Below, piece by piece: positions 8,923-15,020 of a stretch of DNA of 64,000 bases. Within the stretch, counting starts at the first letter, position 1. Every line of letters starts with the position of its first letter. The position numbers were made by a program, and so were the translations under genes. The notes beneath the pieces are model-generated. The model saw nothing but the letters and a program-made list of their open reading frames with translations, was not told the origin of the DNA and ran no database searches. Origin of the DNA: Myxococcales bacterium (GTDB lineage Bacteria; Myxococcota_A; Polyangia; Polyangiales; Polyangiaceae); contig CAHJWM010000014.1 of NCBI GenBank assembly GCA_903642325.1, positions 1 to 64,000 on the forward strand, in the 5' to 3' direction.

Positions 8923-9696
8923 GTGAATCGGCCCCTGCGTATCGAAGTCGCTGGCCAAACGGACGTCGGCCGCAAACGCTCTCACAACGAGGACAACTTC
9001 GCGATCATGGCGGAGTACGGTCTGTACGTCGTCGCAGACGGCATGGGCGGTCACGCCTCGGGCGAGGTCGCATCGAAAATGGCCGTCGATACGCTGCAAG
9101 AGTTTTTTGCCGCCACCGCCGACGACCCCGAACGCACCTGGCCGTACAAGATGGACCGCGGCAAAGGCTACGAAGAAAACCGGCTCATCACCGGCATCAA
9201 GTTGTGCAATCTGCGCATCTACGAGCAGGCGCAACGAAACGCCAAGCAACGCGGCATGGGCACTACGCTTGCAGCGTTGTTCGCGGTGGAAGACGGTGTG
9301 TACGTCGCCCACGTCGGTGACAGCCGCGTCTACCGCATTCGCGACGGCTCACTCGAGCAGCTGACCGAAGACCACTCGTTACTGAATGATTACAAAAAGA
9401 TGAAGCGCCTGAGTGAGGAAGAAATCGCGAACTTCCCTCACAAAAACGTGATCGTGCGCGCGCTGGGCATGAAAGACACGGTGAAAGTCGACACCCGCTT
9501 CGAAGCGCCGCGTGCCGGCGACTGCGTCGTGCTTTGTAGCGACGGCCTGTGCGGTCCGGTCACGGACGAAGACATTTTGAAGATCGTCACGACCTCGCCG
9601 GACCTGCCCACCGCGACGCACCGCTTGATCGAGGGCGCCAATGAGAACGGGGGCCCCGACAACATCACCTGCGTCGTCGCGCGCTGGATCCAGTAA
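8923..9696 (+). CDS. PP2C-family Ser/Thr protein phosphatase (PrpC/Stp1-like)
   Basis: A 257-aa cytosolic metal-dependent phosphatase. The motif series is complete: RSHNEDNF, VADGMGGHASGE (metal-binding Asp and Gly), GMGTTLAALF, AHVGDSRVYR, LTEDHSLL, CSDGLCGPV and GGPDNITCVV. It would reverse phosphorylation by Hanks-type kinases; the large kinase at 27997-32403 is the only such kinase in this window, and no pairing is implied by distance. The start is GTG at 8923, because the upstream ATG at 8915 is out of frame and stops at once. The gene is convergent with the HxlR gene, with an inverted repeat in between. Confidence 0.92.
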   Translation: MNRPLRIEVAGQTDVGRKRSHNEDNFAIMAEYGLYVVADGMGGHASGEVASKMAVDTLQEFFAATADDPERTWPYKMDRGKGYEENRLITGIKLCNLRIYEQAQRNAKQRGMGTTLAALFAVEDGVYVAHVGDSRVYRIRDGSLEQLTEDHSLLNDYKKMKRLSEEEIANFPHKNVIVRALGMKDTVKVDTRFEAPRAGDCVVLCSDGLCGPVTDEDILKIVTTSPDLPTATHRLIEGANENGGPDNITCVVARWIQ

Positions 9697-9719
9697 CCAC
9701 ATTGCGGGCATTTTTTAAT

Positions 9720-9742
9720 GGTCACGCTGCGCGCCCGTGACC
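9720..9742. terminator. Inverted repeat between convergent PP2C and HxlR genes
   Basis: GGTCACG (9720-9726) and CGTGACC (9736-9742) form a perfect 7-bp stem with a 9-base loop, midway between two convergent genes. A T-run lies just before it on the plus strand (9711-9716), not after it, so it is not a canonical intrinsic terminator in that direction. A role at both gene ends is plausible but unproven. Confidence 0.35.
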
Positions 9743-9799
9743 GGCGCAGCCTTCGGCGGCCGATCCTGCCCTCCCCTGCACCCCCGAGGTAGGCGGCGC

Positions 9800-10141
9800 T
9801 CACGCTCGGCGAGCGCGCGCCTTTGGCGGGCTCAGCTCACGGCCCCAACGCTGAATAGCCTCAGCGACGTCACCGAAGCCGCGGCCTTGGTCCGTGAGCT
9901 CATACGAAACGCGCACCGGCGGACCCGGCTCCACATGGCGCTGAACCAGACCCCGCGCTTCGAGGTCCTTCAAGCGCGCAGATAGCACCTTGGTGCCCAG
10001 GCCCACCGCGGCCTCACCGAGCTCACCGAAGCGCCGCGGGCCGGCTTGCAGGGCGGTGAGAATCATCGCGCTCCAAGGGCGCCCGAGAACCTCGGCGGCT
10101 AGCTTGAACGCGTGACACTTGCAGTCGACCGTCTTGGCCAT
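9800..10141 (-). CDS. HxlR/MarR-type winged-helix regulator
   Basis: A 113-aa HxlR-family DNA-binding protein. The family shows in the conserved helices GRPWSAMILTAL, RRFGELGEAA..., LSARLKDLEARGLVQRHV and the wing VSYELTDQG. HxlR proteins are dimers, and members such as YodB and HypR sense electrophiles or disulfide stress through an N-terminal Cys. This protein has Cys7 and Cys9 in an equivalent place, so redox sensing is a reasonable inference. The gene is divergent from a 69-aa Cys-tailed peptide gene; the 153-base gap holds a palindrome and phased GAAAG repeats, which probably make up its operator. Confidence 0.9.
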   Translation of the reverse strand: MAKTVDCKCHAFKLAAEVLGRPWSAMILTALQAGPRRFGELGEAAVGLGTKVLSARLKDLEARGLVQRHVEPGPPVRVSYELTDQGRGFGDVAEAIQRWGRELSPPKARARRA

Positions 10142-10162
10142 ACCCAGAGTGTAACCACGTTA

Positions 10163-10215
10163 CTTTCTAAAAGAAAGCGACTTATTAAAAGAAAGCCGCT
10201 TGACGAAAGAAACCG
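10163..10215. promoter_or_regulatory. Probable HxlR operator: palindrome plus 18-bp-phased repeats
   Basis: CTTTCT (10163-10168), AAA, AGAAAG (10172-10177) form a perfect 6-3-6 palindrome, 21 bases upstream of the hxlR-type start codon. The block TAAAAGAAAGC starting at 10168 is repeated at 10186, and in weaker form (CGAAAGAAACC) at 10204, giving an exact 18-bp period. TTGACG at 10200-10205 could be a -35 element for the plus-strand peptide gene, although no good -10 follows. This AT-rich block stands out from its GC-rich surroundings. Confidence 0.6.
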
Positions 10216-10294
10216 AGCCCCCCAGGTTCTGAGTGCGGGCTCGAAGAAGAACCCGGCGCCACCCCTGGCGCGCTCTCGAAGAAAGGACATCCCA

Positions 10295-10504
10295 ATGGCA
10301 TTCTCCCTGGCCCCCCTGCTCATCCATAGCGATTCCGTACCGGCCGAGGCTCGTGAGGCCCTGCGCGCCATCAGCGCCGCCCCGGTCGAGGAGCGAAAGT
10401 CTGCGCTTCGTTCGGTGGCCCGCCTGCTGTACGCGGAGACCGCCATCGACTGCAGCGACGCGCTGGAGTTGGTCGGCCTTCAAAACAACTGCGGCTGCGG
10501 CTGA
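10295..10504 (+). CDS. 69-aa Cys-tailed small protein, divergent from HxlR regulator
   Basis: I do not recognise this protein. The ATG at 10295 has a good ribosome-binding site (GAAAGGA about 8 bases upstream); the open frame continues upstream, but only through the regulatory region. The N-terminal ~50 residues look like amphipathic helices (Ala, Glu, Arg and Leu rich). The protein ends in NNCGCG, with a further Cys in IDCSDALEL, so three cysteines lie in the last 18 residues. The HxlR-type regulator on the other strand and the shared operator suggest it is the regulated target. It could be a thiol or metal-binding stress peptide, or a leader/core peptide of the RiPP kind; no modifying enzyme is adjacent. 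Confidence 0.65.
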   Translation: MAFSLAPLLIHSDSVPAEAREALRAISAAPVEERKSALRSVARLLYAETAIDCSDALELVGLQNNCGCG

Positions 10505-10808
10505 CTCCTCAGCGGCCGACGGTGTCATTGAGTGCGATTCTGCTGGCTCGCGTGGCGACGCGGAACGACTCGCGCGAGATGATTGCGCCCCGACGGCTCG
10601 GTCGGTTGACCCGAGCGTCGGCCGCGTAGCCGTCGACCGCGGCGACCCGCTGAAGGAGTGCGGGCTCTACCGCGGATGGTGCGGCGCGCACGCAAAGGCT
10701 CGTGCCAGACGCTCTCCAAGCGTGGCGTAGCCCGTGTTGGCGCAGAGCGAAGTGCGAGCTGCGACGCCGAAGGCTGCGCCGTTCGCGTGGCGCTCGCTGA
10801 CCATCAAG
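10505..10808. other. Intergenic stretch, no convincing gene
   Basis: These 304 bases lie between the Cys-tailed peptide gene and the end of the sigma-partner gene. Short open frames of about 60 codons exist on the minus strand but lack a ribosome-binding site and family features. GC-rich inverted segments around 10617-10650 may form local structure. I see no terminator with a T-run. Confidence 0.5.
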
Positions 10809-11135
10809 TCATCTCGGAATGATCTGAACCGGCGCAGGTTGGTTCCTCACTGGCTCTGGGTCACCAACGAGCGGGCTGAGCAGCGCGTAGCTGACCCCAA
10901 GCACGGCAAGCATCAGCAGGCTGGTGATGAGGTACGTGTTCAGCGGTGGGTGTTTGGCGGTGCTCCAGCCGTCTGCATAGAATTTGCCGCCGCTTCGCTC
11001 GCGAATTTTCTTTTGGACGCCGGCCAGCACGTCCGGCGCGGGCGTGTCTTCATGCAGGGCGCCACGCAGGAGAGAGCGGAAAGATTCCTCGGGCTCGGTA
11101 TCGCCGCGGAGCTCTTTTTGGCGGGGGTCGGTCAT
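10809..11135 (-). CDS. Small membrane protein, probable anti-sigma partner of the ECF sigma factor
   Basis: A 108-aa protein. The first ~60 residues are hydrophilic and charged, one transmembrane helix lies near residues 70-90 (TYLITSLLMLAVLGVSYALL), and a short Pro-rich tail follows. Its ATG overlaps the TGA of the sigma gene (ATGA, 11132-11135), so the two are translationally coupled. Position, size and topology fit a membrane anti-sigma factor. It lacks the HxxxCxxC zinc motif of the common ZAS class, so recognition rests on context only. A longer open frame exists, but it reads through the sigma gene in another frame and is not used. Confidence 0.7.
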   Translation of the reverse strand: MTDPRQKELRGDTEPEESFRSLLRGALHEDTPAPDVLAGVQKKIRERSGGKFYADGWSTAKHPPLNTYLITSLLMLAVLGVSYALLSPLVGDPEPVRNQPAPVQIIPR

Positions 11136-11740
11136 GAAATTTTCTCTCCCATTTTCCGTTCCACACTCAGCTTGAGCATGCCGCGGGCGCGGTGCAGCCG
11201 GCTTTTCACCGTGCCTTCGGGCAGACCCGTGATCTCGGATAGCTCCTCGTAGCTGAGGTCTTCCAAGTCGCGCAAAATGAGCACCTCGCGGAAGTCCGGC
11301 TCGAGCTCGGCGATGCAAAGCTGAACGGCGCGCTCCAGCTGATAGCCCTCCAGCAAGCGGTCAGGCTGTGCCACATCGCCGAACGTCACTCCCTTGGCTT
11401 CGTCGAGCGTGGCACGCTCAGCGACCGGCTCGAGCTCGTCCTCGCCCTCGGTGTGGCGGCGCGCCAAGTACTTCATCCTGTTTTTGCAGAGATTGACGCT
11501 AACGCGGTAGATCCAGGTGCTGAGCTTCGAGTCCCCGCGAAAGGTGGTGATGGCCTTGAAGATTTGGACGAAGACCTCCTGCGCCATGTCCTCGGCCTCG
11601 TCCCGACGACCGAGCATTCGCAGCAGCAGCCGGAACACGCGCGCCTCGTACAGCTCGACCAGCTCGTTGAAGGCGCGCTCGTCGCGCCGAGCCAAGCGCT
11701 CGATGAACTTACGCTCGCTTTGGTCTTCTGCGTTGGGCAC
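11132..11740 (-). CDS. ECF-family RNA polymerase sigma factor (RpoE-like)
   Basis: A 202-aa sigma-70 factor of the extracytoplasmic function type. Region 2 is clear (ELYEARVFRLLLRMLG, AEDMAQEVFVQIFKAI, FRGDSKLSTWIYRVSVN), followed by a ~40-residue acidic linker and region 4 (EVLILRDLEDLSYEELSEI, GTVKSRLHRAR). It directs transcription of stress or envelope genes. The coupled downstream gene encodes a membrane protein that may hold it inactive. A possible self-recognised promoter and a very stable leader hairpin lie upstream (11766-11839), which would fit autoregulation. Confidence 0.92.
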   Translation of the reverse strand: MPNAEDQSERKFIERLARRDERAFNELVELYEARVFRLLLRMLGRRDEAEDMAQEVFVQIFKAITTFRGDSKLSTWIYRVSVNLCKNRMKYLARRHTEGEDELEPVAERATLDEAKGVTFGDVAQPDRLLEGYQLERAVQLCIAELEPDFREVLILRDLEDLSYEELSEITGLPEGTVKSRLHRARGMLKLSVERKMGEKIS

Positions 11741-11765
11741 GCCACTCCGAAGCTAGACCGGATGT

Positions 11766-11785
11766 GCGCGGGCGTCTGCCCGCGC
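11766..11785 (-). other. Stable 8-bp hairpin in the leader of the sigma-factor gene
   Basis: GCGCGGGC (11766-11773), a GTCT loop on the plus strand, and GCCCGCGC (11778-11785) form a perfect all-GC 8-bp stem-tetraloop. It ends 26 bases upstream of the sigma-factor ATG, so it would lie in the 5' leader of the mRNA. It could affect translation or mRNA stability; no T-run follows in either direction. Confidence 0.5.
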
Positions 11786-11810
11786 TACCTCGTCGGTCTG
11801 CCATTGCTCA

Positions 11811-11839
11811 GATCGACACCGGTGTTGCCGCTAGGTTCC
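11811..11839 (-). promoter_or_regulatory. Possible ECF-type promoter for the sigma operon
   Basis: Read on the minus strand, GGAACC (11839-11834) is followed after 17 bases by TCGATC (11816-11811). The GGAAC-type -35 is the hallmark of RpoE-like promoters, and the spacing is acceptable. Transcription would start about 60-65 bases before the ATG. This is pattern matching only. Confidence 0.3.
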
Positions 11840-11967
11840 AAGCGCGCCTGCGGAACCGCTGCCCGCAGGTCTATAAATCTTCAGCCGCGCTCTGAACTGG
11901 TCGCGCTCGTTGCCGCGGGGCGCGCGCCGGATGGCGTGGAGAAAACTGCTGGAATAGGAAGGGAGAG

Positions 11968-12038
11968 TTCCCGCACATGGATTCGAACCACGATTCAGGG
12001 ATTCAAAGTCCCTTGTCCTGCCTTTAGACGATGCGGGA
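11968..12038 (-). tRNA. tRNA-Gln (anticodon TTG)
   Basis: The minus strand folds as a complete cloverleaf. The acceptor arms are TCCCGCA and TGCGGGA; the D stem is GTCT/GGAC with GG in the loop; the anticodon stem is AGGGA/TCCCT with loop CTTTGAA (anticodon TTG); the variable loop is GAAT; the T stem is CGTGG/CCATG with loop TTCGAAT. The discriminator is A, and CCA is not encoded. The length is 71 bases. It lies between hemE and the sigma operon on the same strand. Confidence 0.93.
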
Positions 12039-12104
12039 AGGAGGCCGGTGTCTTTTTGTCGGCTCGGGCCGGCAAGTCAACCGCCGAGCGACAGCCGCCA
12101 CGCG

Positions 12105-13136
12105 CTAGGCGCGTTTTGTGCGCTCGTGCACCAGATCGACCACGAATTTCACGGCATCCGGATCGGTCTCGGGCAAGATGCCGTGGCCGAGGTTGAAGAT
12201 GTAACCCGAGGCGCCCTTGGCCCGCCGCAGAATGTCGTCGACACGGCGCGTGAGCAGCTCGCGCGGCGCGCTGAGCAACAGCGGGTCCAAATTGCCCTGC
12301 ACGGCTACGTCCGTGCCCAGCAGGGCGATGGCCTGATCCATGGGCGTGCGCCAGTCCACACCGAGGACGGTGCCGCCCGCTCGCTTCTGGAGCGGCAACA
12401 GCGTGGCCGTGTCCGTCCCGAAGTGAATGACGGGCACGCCGGTCTGTTCGAGATCCGACAGGATGCGCTGCACGTGCGGCAGGATGAACTCTTCGTAGTC
12501 CGTCGGCGACAGCGAACCGACCCAAGAATCGAATAACTGCACCGCGTTGGCGCCGGCGATGATCTGAGCCCGCAAGTAGCGCCGCACGACCTCGGAGAAC
12601 TTGCTCATCAGCAAGTGCCAGGTGTCCGGATCGTTGTACATCATGCGCTTGGTGAGCGCGTAATTCGAGCTCTTGCCGCCTTCGATCAAGTAGCTTGCGA
12701 GCGTGAAGGGCGCCCCCGCGAAGCCGATCAGTGGCGTCTTTCCGTCGAGCTCGCGGCGGATCATCTTGATCGCATCGAGCACGTAGCCGAGGCCATCTTC
12801 CGGCTCGATCACCCGCAGGGCGTCGACGGCCGCGCGGTCGCGAACCGGGTGGTGGATGACCGGGCCTTCCCCCTTCGCAAACTCGAAGGGTGCGCCCATG
12901 GGTTCGAGCGGCAGCAAAATGTCGGCGAACAGAATGGCCGCGTCCACCCGGTGCGCGTTGACCGGTTGCAGCGTGACCTGCGTCGCGAGCTCCGGGTTCT
13001 TGCACAGCTCGAGCAGCGTGTACTTGGCGCGGAGCGCGCGGTACTCGGGCATGTAACGGCCCGCCTGACGCATGAACCAGACCGGCGTTGCATCGACGGG
13101 CTCACGACGACAAGCCCGTAAGAATCTATCCCACAT
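12105..13136 (-). CDS. hemE: Uroporphyrinogen decarboxylase
   Basis: A 343-aa cytosolic enzyme that decarboxylates the four acetate side chains of uroporphyrinogen III to give coproporphyrinogen III in heme synthesis. Both family signatures are present: PVWFMRQAGRY near residue 18, with the substrate-binding Arg, and GFAGAPFTLASYLIEG near residue 140. FDSWVG and GHGILPETDP near the C-terminus are also conserved, and the length is typical. A ccmE gene lies 7 bases upstream on the same strand, so the two are probably cotranscribed; this joins heme synthesis with heme delivery for cytochrome c. Confidence 0.96.
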   Translation of the reverse strand: MWDRFLRACRREPVDATPVWFMRQAGRYMPEYRALRAKYTLLELCKNPELATQVTLQPVNAHRVDAAILFADILLPLEPMGAPFEFAKGEGPVIHHPVRDRAAVDALRVIEPEDGLGYVLDAIKMIRRELDGKTPLIGFAGAPFTLASYLIEGGKSSNYALTKRMMYNDPDTWHLLMSKFSEVVRRYLRAQIIAGANAVQLFDSWVGSLSPTDYEEFILPHVQRILSDLEQTGVPVIHFGTDTATLLPLQKRAGGTVLGVDWRTPMDQAIALLGTDVAVQGNLDPLLLSAPRELLTRRVDDILRRAKGASGYIFNLGHGILPETDPDAVKFVVDLVHERTKRA

Positions 13137-13143
13137 CTTTTGC

Positions 13144-13698
13144 TTATAGCGCCTGCGACATGGCGGCGTGCGGAGCTTGCTCGCCGCCCTTCTGGCGCTC
13201 TTTCATCTCGTACTTCGACGGGCACTTGGCCATGATGTTCGAGGCCTCGAAGTGTCCGGAGTCAGTGAGCTTGCCCTCGGCCGTCACCGACACATCCATC
13301 CCCGGCATGTCGCGAAAGGTGTCAGGCACGATGCACTGAGCGTAGTGCACGGGCAAAATGACGCCCTTCTTCTCGATTCGAAAGCGGTACTCGCAGGGTT
13401 GGTCGCGACGGACCAAGCTGCCTTTGACGAGCGTGCCCTCGACGCGCACGGCACGGTCTTCGAATTTCACTTTGTCTCGAACCAGGTCGTCCACACCCTT
13501 GGAATACACGGCCGAGCCTTTGAAGCTCGTAAAGACCAGGGCTAAGATGCCGCCGCTCATCACCAGAAGGCCAATCAATAGGCCAATATTGCCTTTTCGT
13601 CGTGGGCCCGTCGGCGCTGGCGCGGGAGAAAAAGCCGGGCGCGGGGGCTCGCCAACGGCAGCAACCGCTCGTTCCAGCTCTTTGTCGAGGTCGCTCAT
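13144..13698 (-). CDS. ccmE: Cytochrome c maturation heme chaperone CcmE, CXXXY variant
   Basis: A 184-aa membrane-anchored periplasmic protein that carries heme to the apocytochrome c ligation machinery. It has a ~36-residue cytoplasmic Pro/Ala-rich tail, one transmembrane helix (about 37-57), then the OB-fold with VRVEGTLVKGSL, YRFRIEKKG and the VPDTFRD block. The heme-attachment motif reads C159-PSK-Y163, where the classical protein has His in HxxxY. CXXXY CcmE variants are known from archaea and some deltaproteobacteria-like lineages. The start at 13698 is preferred; a GTG at 13728 would add ten residues. No other ccm gene lies in the window. hemE follows after 7 bases. Confidence 0.87.
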   Translation of the reverse strand: MSDLDKELERAVAAVGEPPRPAFSPAPAPTGPRRKGNIGLLIGLLVMSGGILALVFTSFKGSAVYSKGVDDLVRDKVKFEDRAVRVEGTLVKGSLVRRDQPCEYRFRIEKKGVILPVHYAQCIVPDTFRDMPGMDVSVTAEGKLTDSGHFEASNIMAKCPSKYEMKERQKGGEQAPHAAMSQAL

Positions 13699-13743
13699 GT
13701 TCGAGAAGCCTAGCCCCCCGATGCCCACCGGTCCACCGCTTCC

Positions 13744-14208
13744 CTAGACACGCCGGGGCAATGCGAGCCGCGCGCCCGCGAACGCCGCACCGGCCCCGAA
13801 AGCCATCATCACGACGAGCGCGCTCAGGGCTACCACGACCGGCGAAAGAGAGCCTCCGAGCGCGGCGAGCGCCCAGGCTCCGAAAGCGCCGAGCGCGCCC
13901 GACAGGGCCGCCTCGCGCGCCTTGGCCTTACCACCGAAGCGGCCCACGAGAGCGCCGGCGCCCGCGCACGCGCCAAAAAAAGAGACCGCAACTGGCAGCG
14001 CGCCGAGGACGATTCGAGTGGCACCGCTTTGTTGGCGTAGCGCGGTTTGGCTCAGGGCCGATCCGAGCCAGACCCCGAGTAGCGACAGCGGCAGGAACAA
14101 CGTGAGCACCAAGCCAGCGCCGATCAATATCCACTGCCAACGCGGCCTCCGCGCCGCCGCCGCGTCATCGGTATCTTGGTTTTGCAAGACAGTCAGCCGG
14201 CGCACCAT
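13744..14208 (-). CDS. Small integral membrane protein, four predicted helices
   Basis: A 154-aa hydrophobic protein I do not recognise. After a basic, Asp-rich N-terminus (~28 residues) come about four transmembrane segments (roughly 30-50, 63-85, 98-116 and 120-145), rich in Ala and Gly. The possible starts at 14208 (MVRRL) and 14223 (MLHKL) both collide with the start of the divergent outer-membrane protein gene, so the two genes have no intergenic space. A much longer open frame to 14493 runs through that other gene and is rejected. Located 45 bases upstream of ccmE on the same strand, it may belong to the ccmE-hemE transcript. Confidence 0.65.
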   Translation of the reverse strand: MVRRLTVLQNQDTDDAAAARRPRWQWILIGAGLVLTLFLPLSLLGVWLGSALSQTALRQQSGATRIVLGALPVAVSFFGACAGAGALVGRFGGKAKAREAALSGALGAFGAWALAALGGSLSPVVVALSALVVMMAFGAGAAFAGARLALPRRV

Positions 14209-14995
14209 GAGTTTGTGCAGCATGGCGCCGATCGCGAGCGCGTGCCTAGCCTCGTGTAGCTGGGTCCAGCCGGCGTTCGCCGATGACGTGCCATCGAGCA
14301 CGAGCCCGCCTCCGTATGCGGCCTGGCACAGCGACACGCCCCACGAGCCCCCGCCGCGCATCGCGCTCGCTAACGCGCCCGGTCCCGAGCTGCCGGGCCC
14401 TGCGTACGAGCCTCGTCCGTTCGAGCTCACGCCGGAATTATTACTGGGCTTCGCAAACTGCGCGGACGGCTCAGCGAGCGATGCGCGCTGCACCGGGCTC
14501 GCTCCGGGCCCGGGCCTAGGCGCAACTGCCCTGTGGCGGGTGTCCCCCTACTTTGCCTTTGGCGCCGCCGTCGCCGAGCAGGGGTTTCGCTTTAGCCCCG
14601 CGTCCGCCACGGGTCTGCATCAGGCCAGGGCGCGCGGCGGGTTTTACGGCCTGCTCGGGCGCGTCTACTTCTTCGATCACGGCTTGGTCGAACCGTACCT
14701 CGAGCTCGGCATCGGCGGCGGCTCTCTCGGCACGAGCGCGCGCGAAGCAGACGGCATTCGCTACGACGAGACGGCGGGCGGAGGCGCGCTCCGCGTCGGC
14801 GGGGCCGTAGAGTTTTTTCTGAGCCGGCACGTGCGCGTGGGGCCGGCCTTCGATTGGACGCGGTTCGAGCTCTTGCATCTGCGGCGTTGCAGCAGCTCGG
14901 GCTGCAGCGGGCTCGACGAAGGCGACTACAGCCACGGCACGGGCTTTACGAGTCTTTCGTTGCGGGTCACGCTCGCATTGGGCGCGGGGCTGTAA
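14207..14995 (+). CDS. Outer-membrane beta-barrel-like protein
   Basis: A 262-aa secreted protein. The N-terminal hydrophobic stretch ends in AFA-DD (residues ~26-29), a good signal-peptidase site, although the n-region lacks positive charge. A Pro-rich segment of ~45 residues is followed by repeated amphipathic beta strands with alternating hydrophobic and glycine residues (PYFAFGAAV, RGGFYGLLGRVYFF, PYLELGIGGGSLG, LRVGGAVEFFLSRHVRVG), and the last strand ends the protein. This fits a small 8-strand-type barrel. A Cys-pair loop (CSSSGC) lies near residue 236. The gene shares its start-codon region with the minus-strand membrane protein gene. Confidence 0.65.
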   Translation: MSLCSMAPIASACLASCSWVQPAFADDVPSSTSPPPYAAWHSDTPHEPPPRIALANAPGPELPGPAYEPRPFELTPELLLGFANCADGSASDARCTGLAPGPGLGATALWRVSPYFAFGAAVAEQGFRFSPASATGLHQARARGGFYGLLGRVYFFDHGLVEPYLELGIGGGSLGTSAREADGIRYDETAGGGALRVGGAVEFFLSRHVRVGPAFDWTRFELLHLRRCSSSGCSGLDEGDYSHGTGFTSLSLRVTLALGAGL

Positions 14996-15020
14996 AGCAG
15001 TTGGTATAGAGTGCCACGGC

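Noticed and set aside
10509-10691. 60-codon minus-strand frame after the sigma operon
   Set aside because: It has no ribosome-binding site or family feature. It was left as intergenic.
11995-13005. 336-codon minus-strand frame over hemE and the tRNA
   Set aside because: It is a shadow of hemE in another frame, with Arg/Ala-rich low-complexity translation, and it overlaps the tRNA gene.
13744-14493. Long start for the four-helix membrane protein at 14493
   Set aside because: The extra 95 codons run through the signal peptide and Pro-rich region of the divergent barrel gene and have no membrane or signal character.
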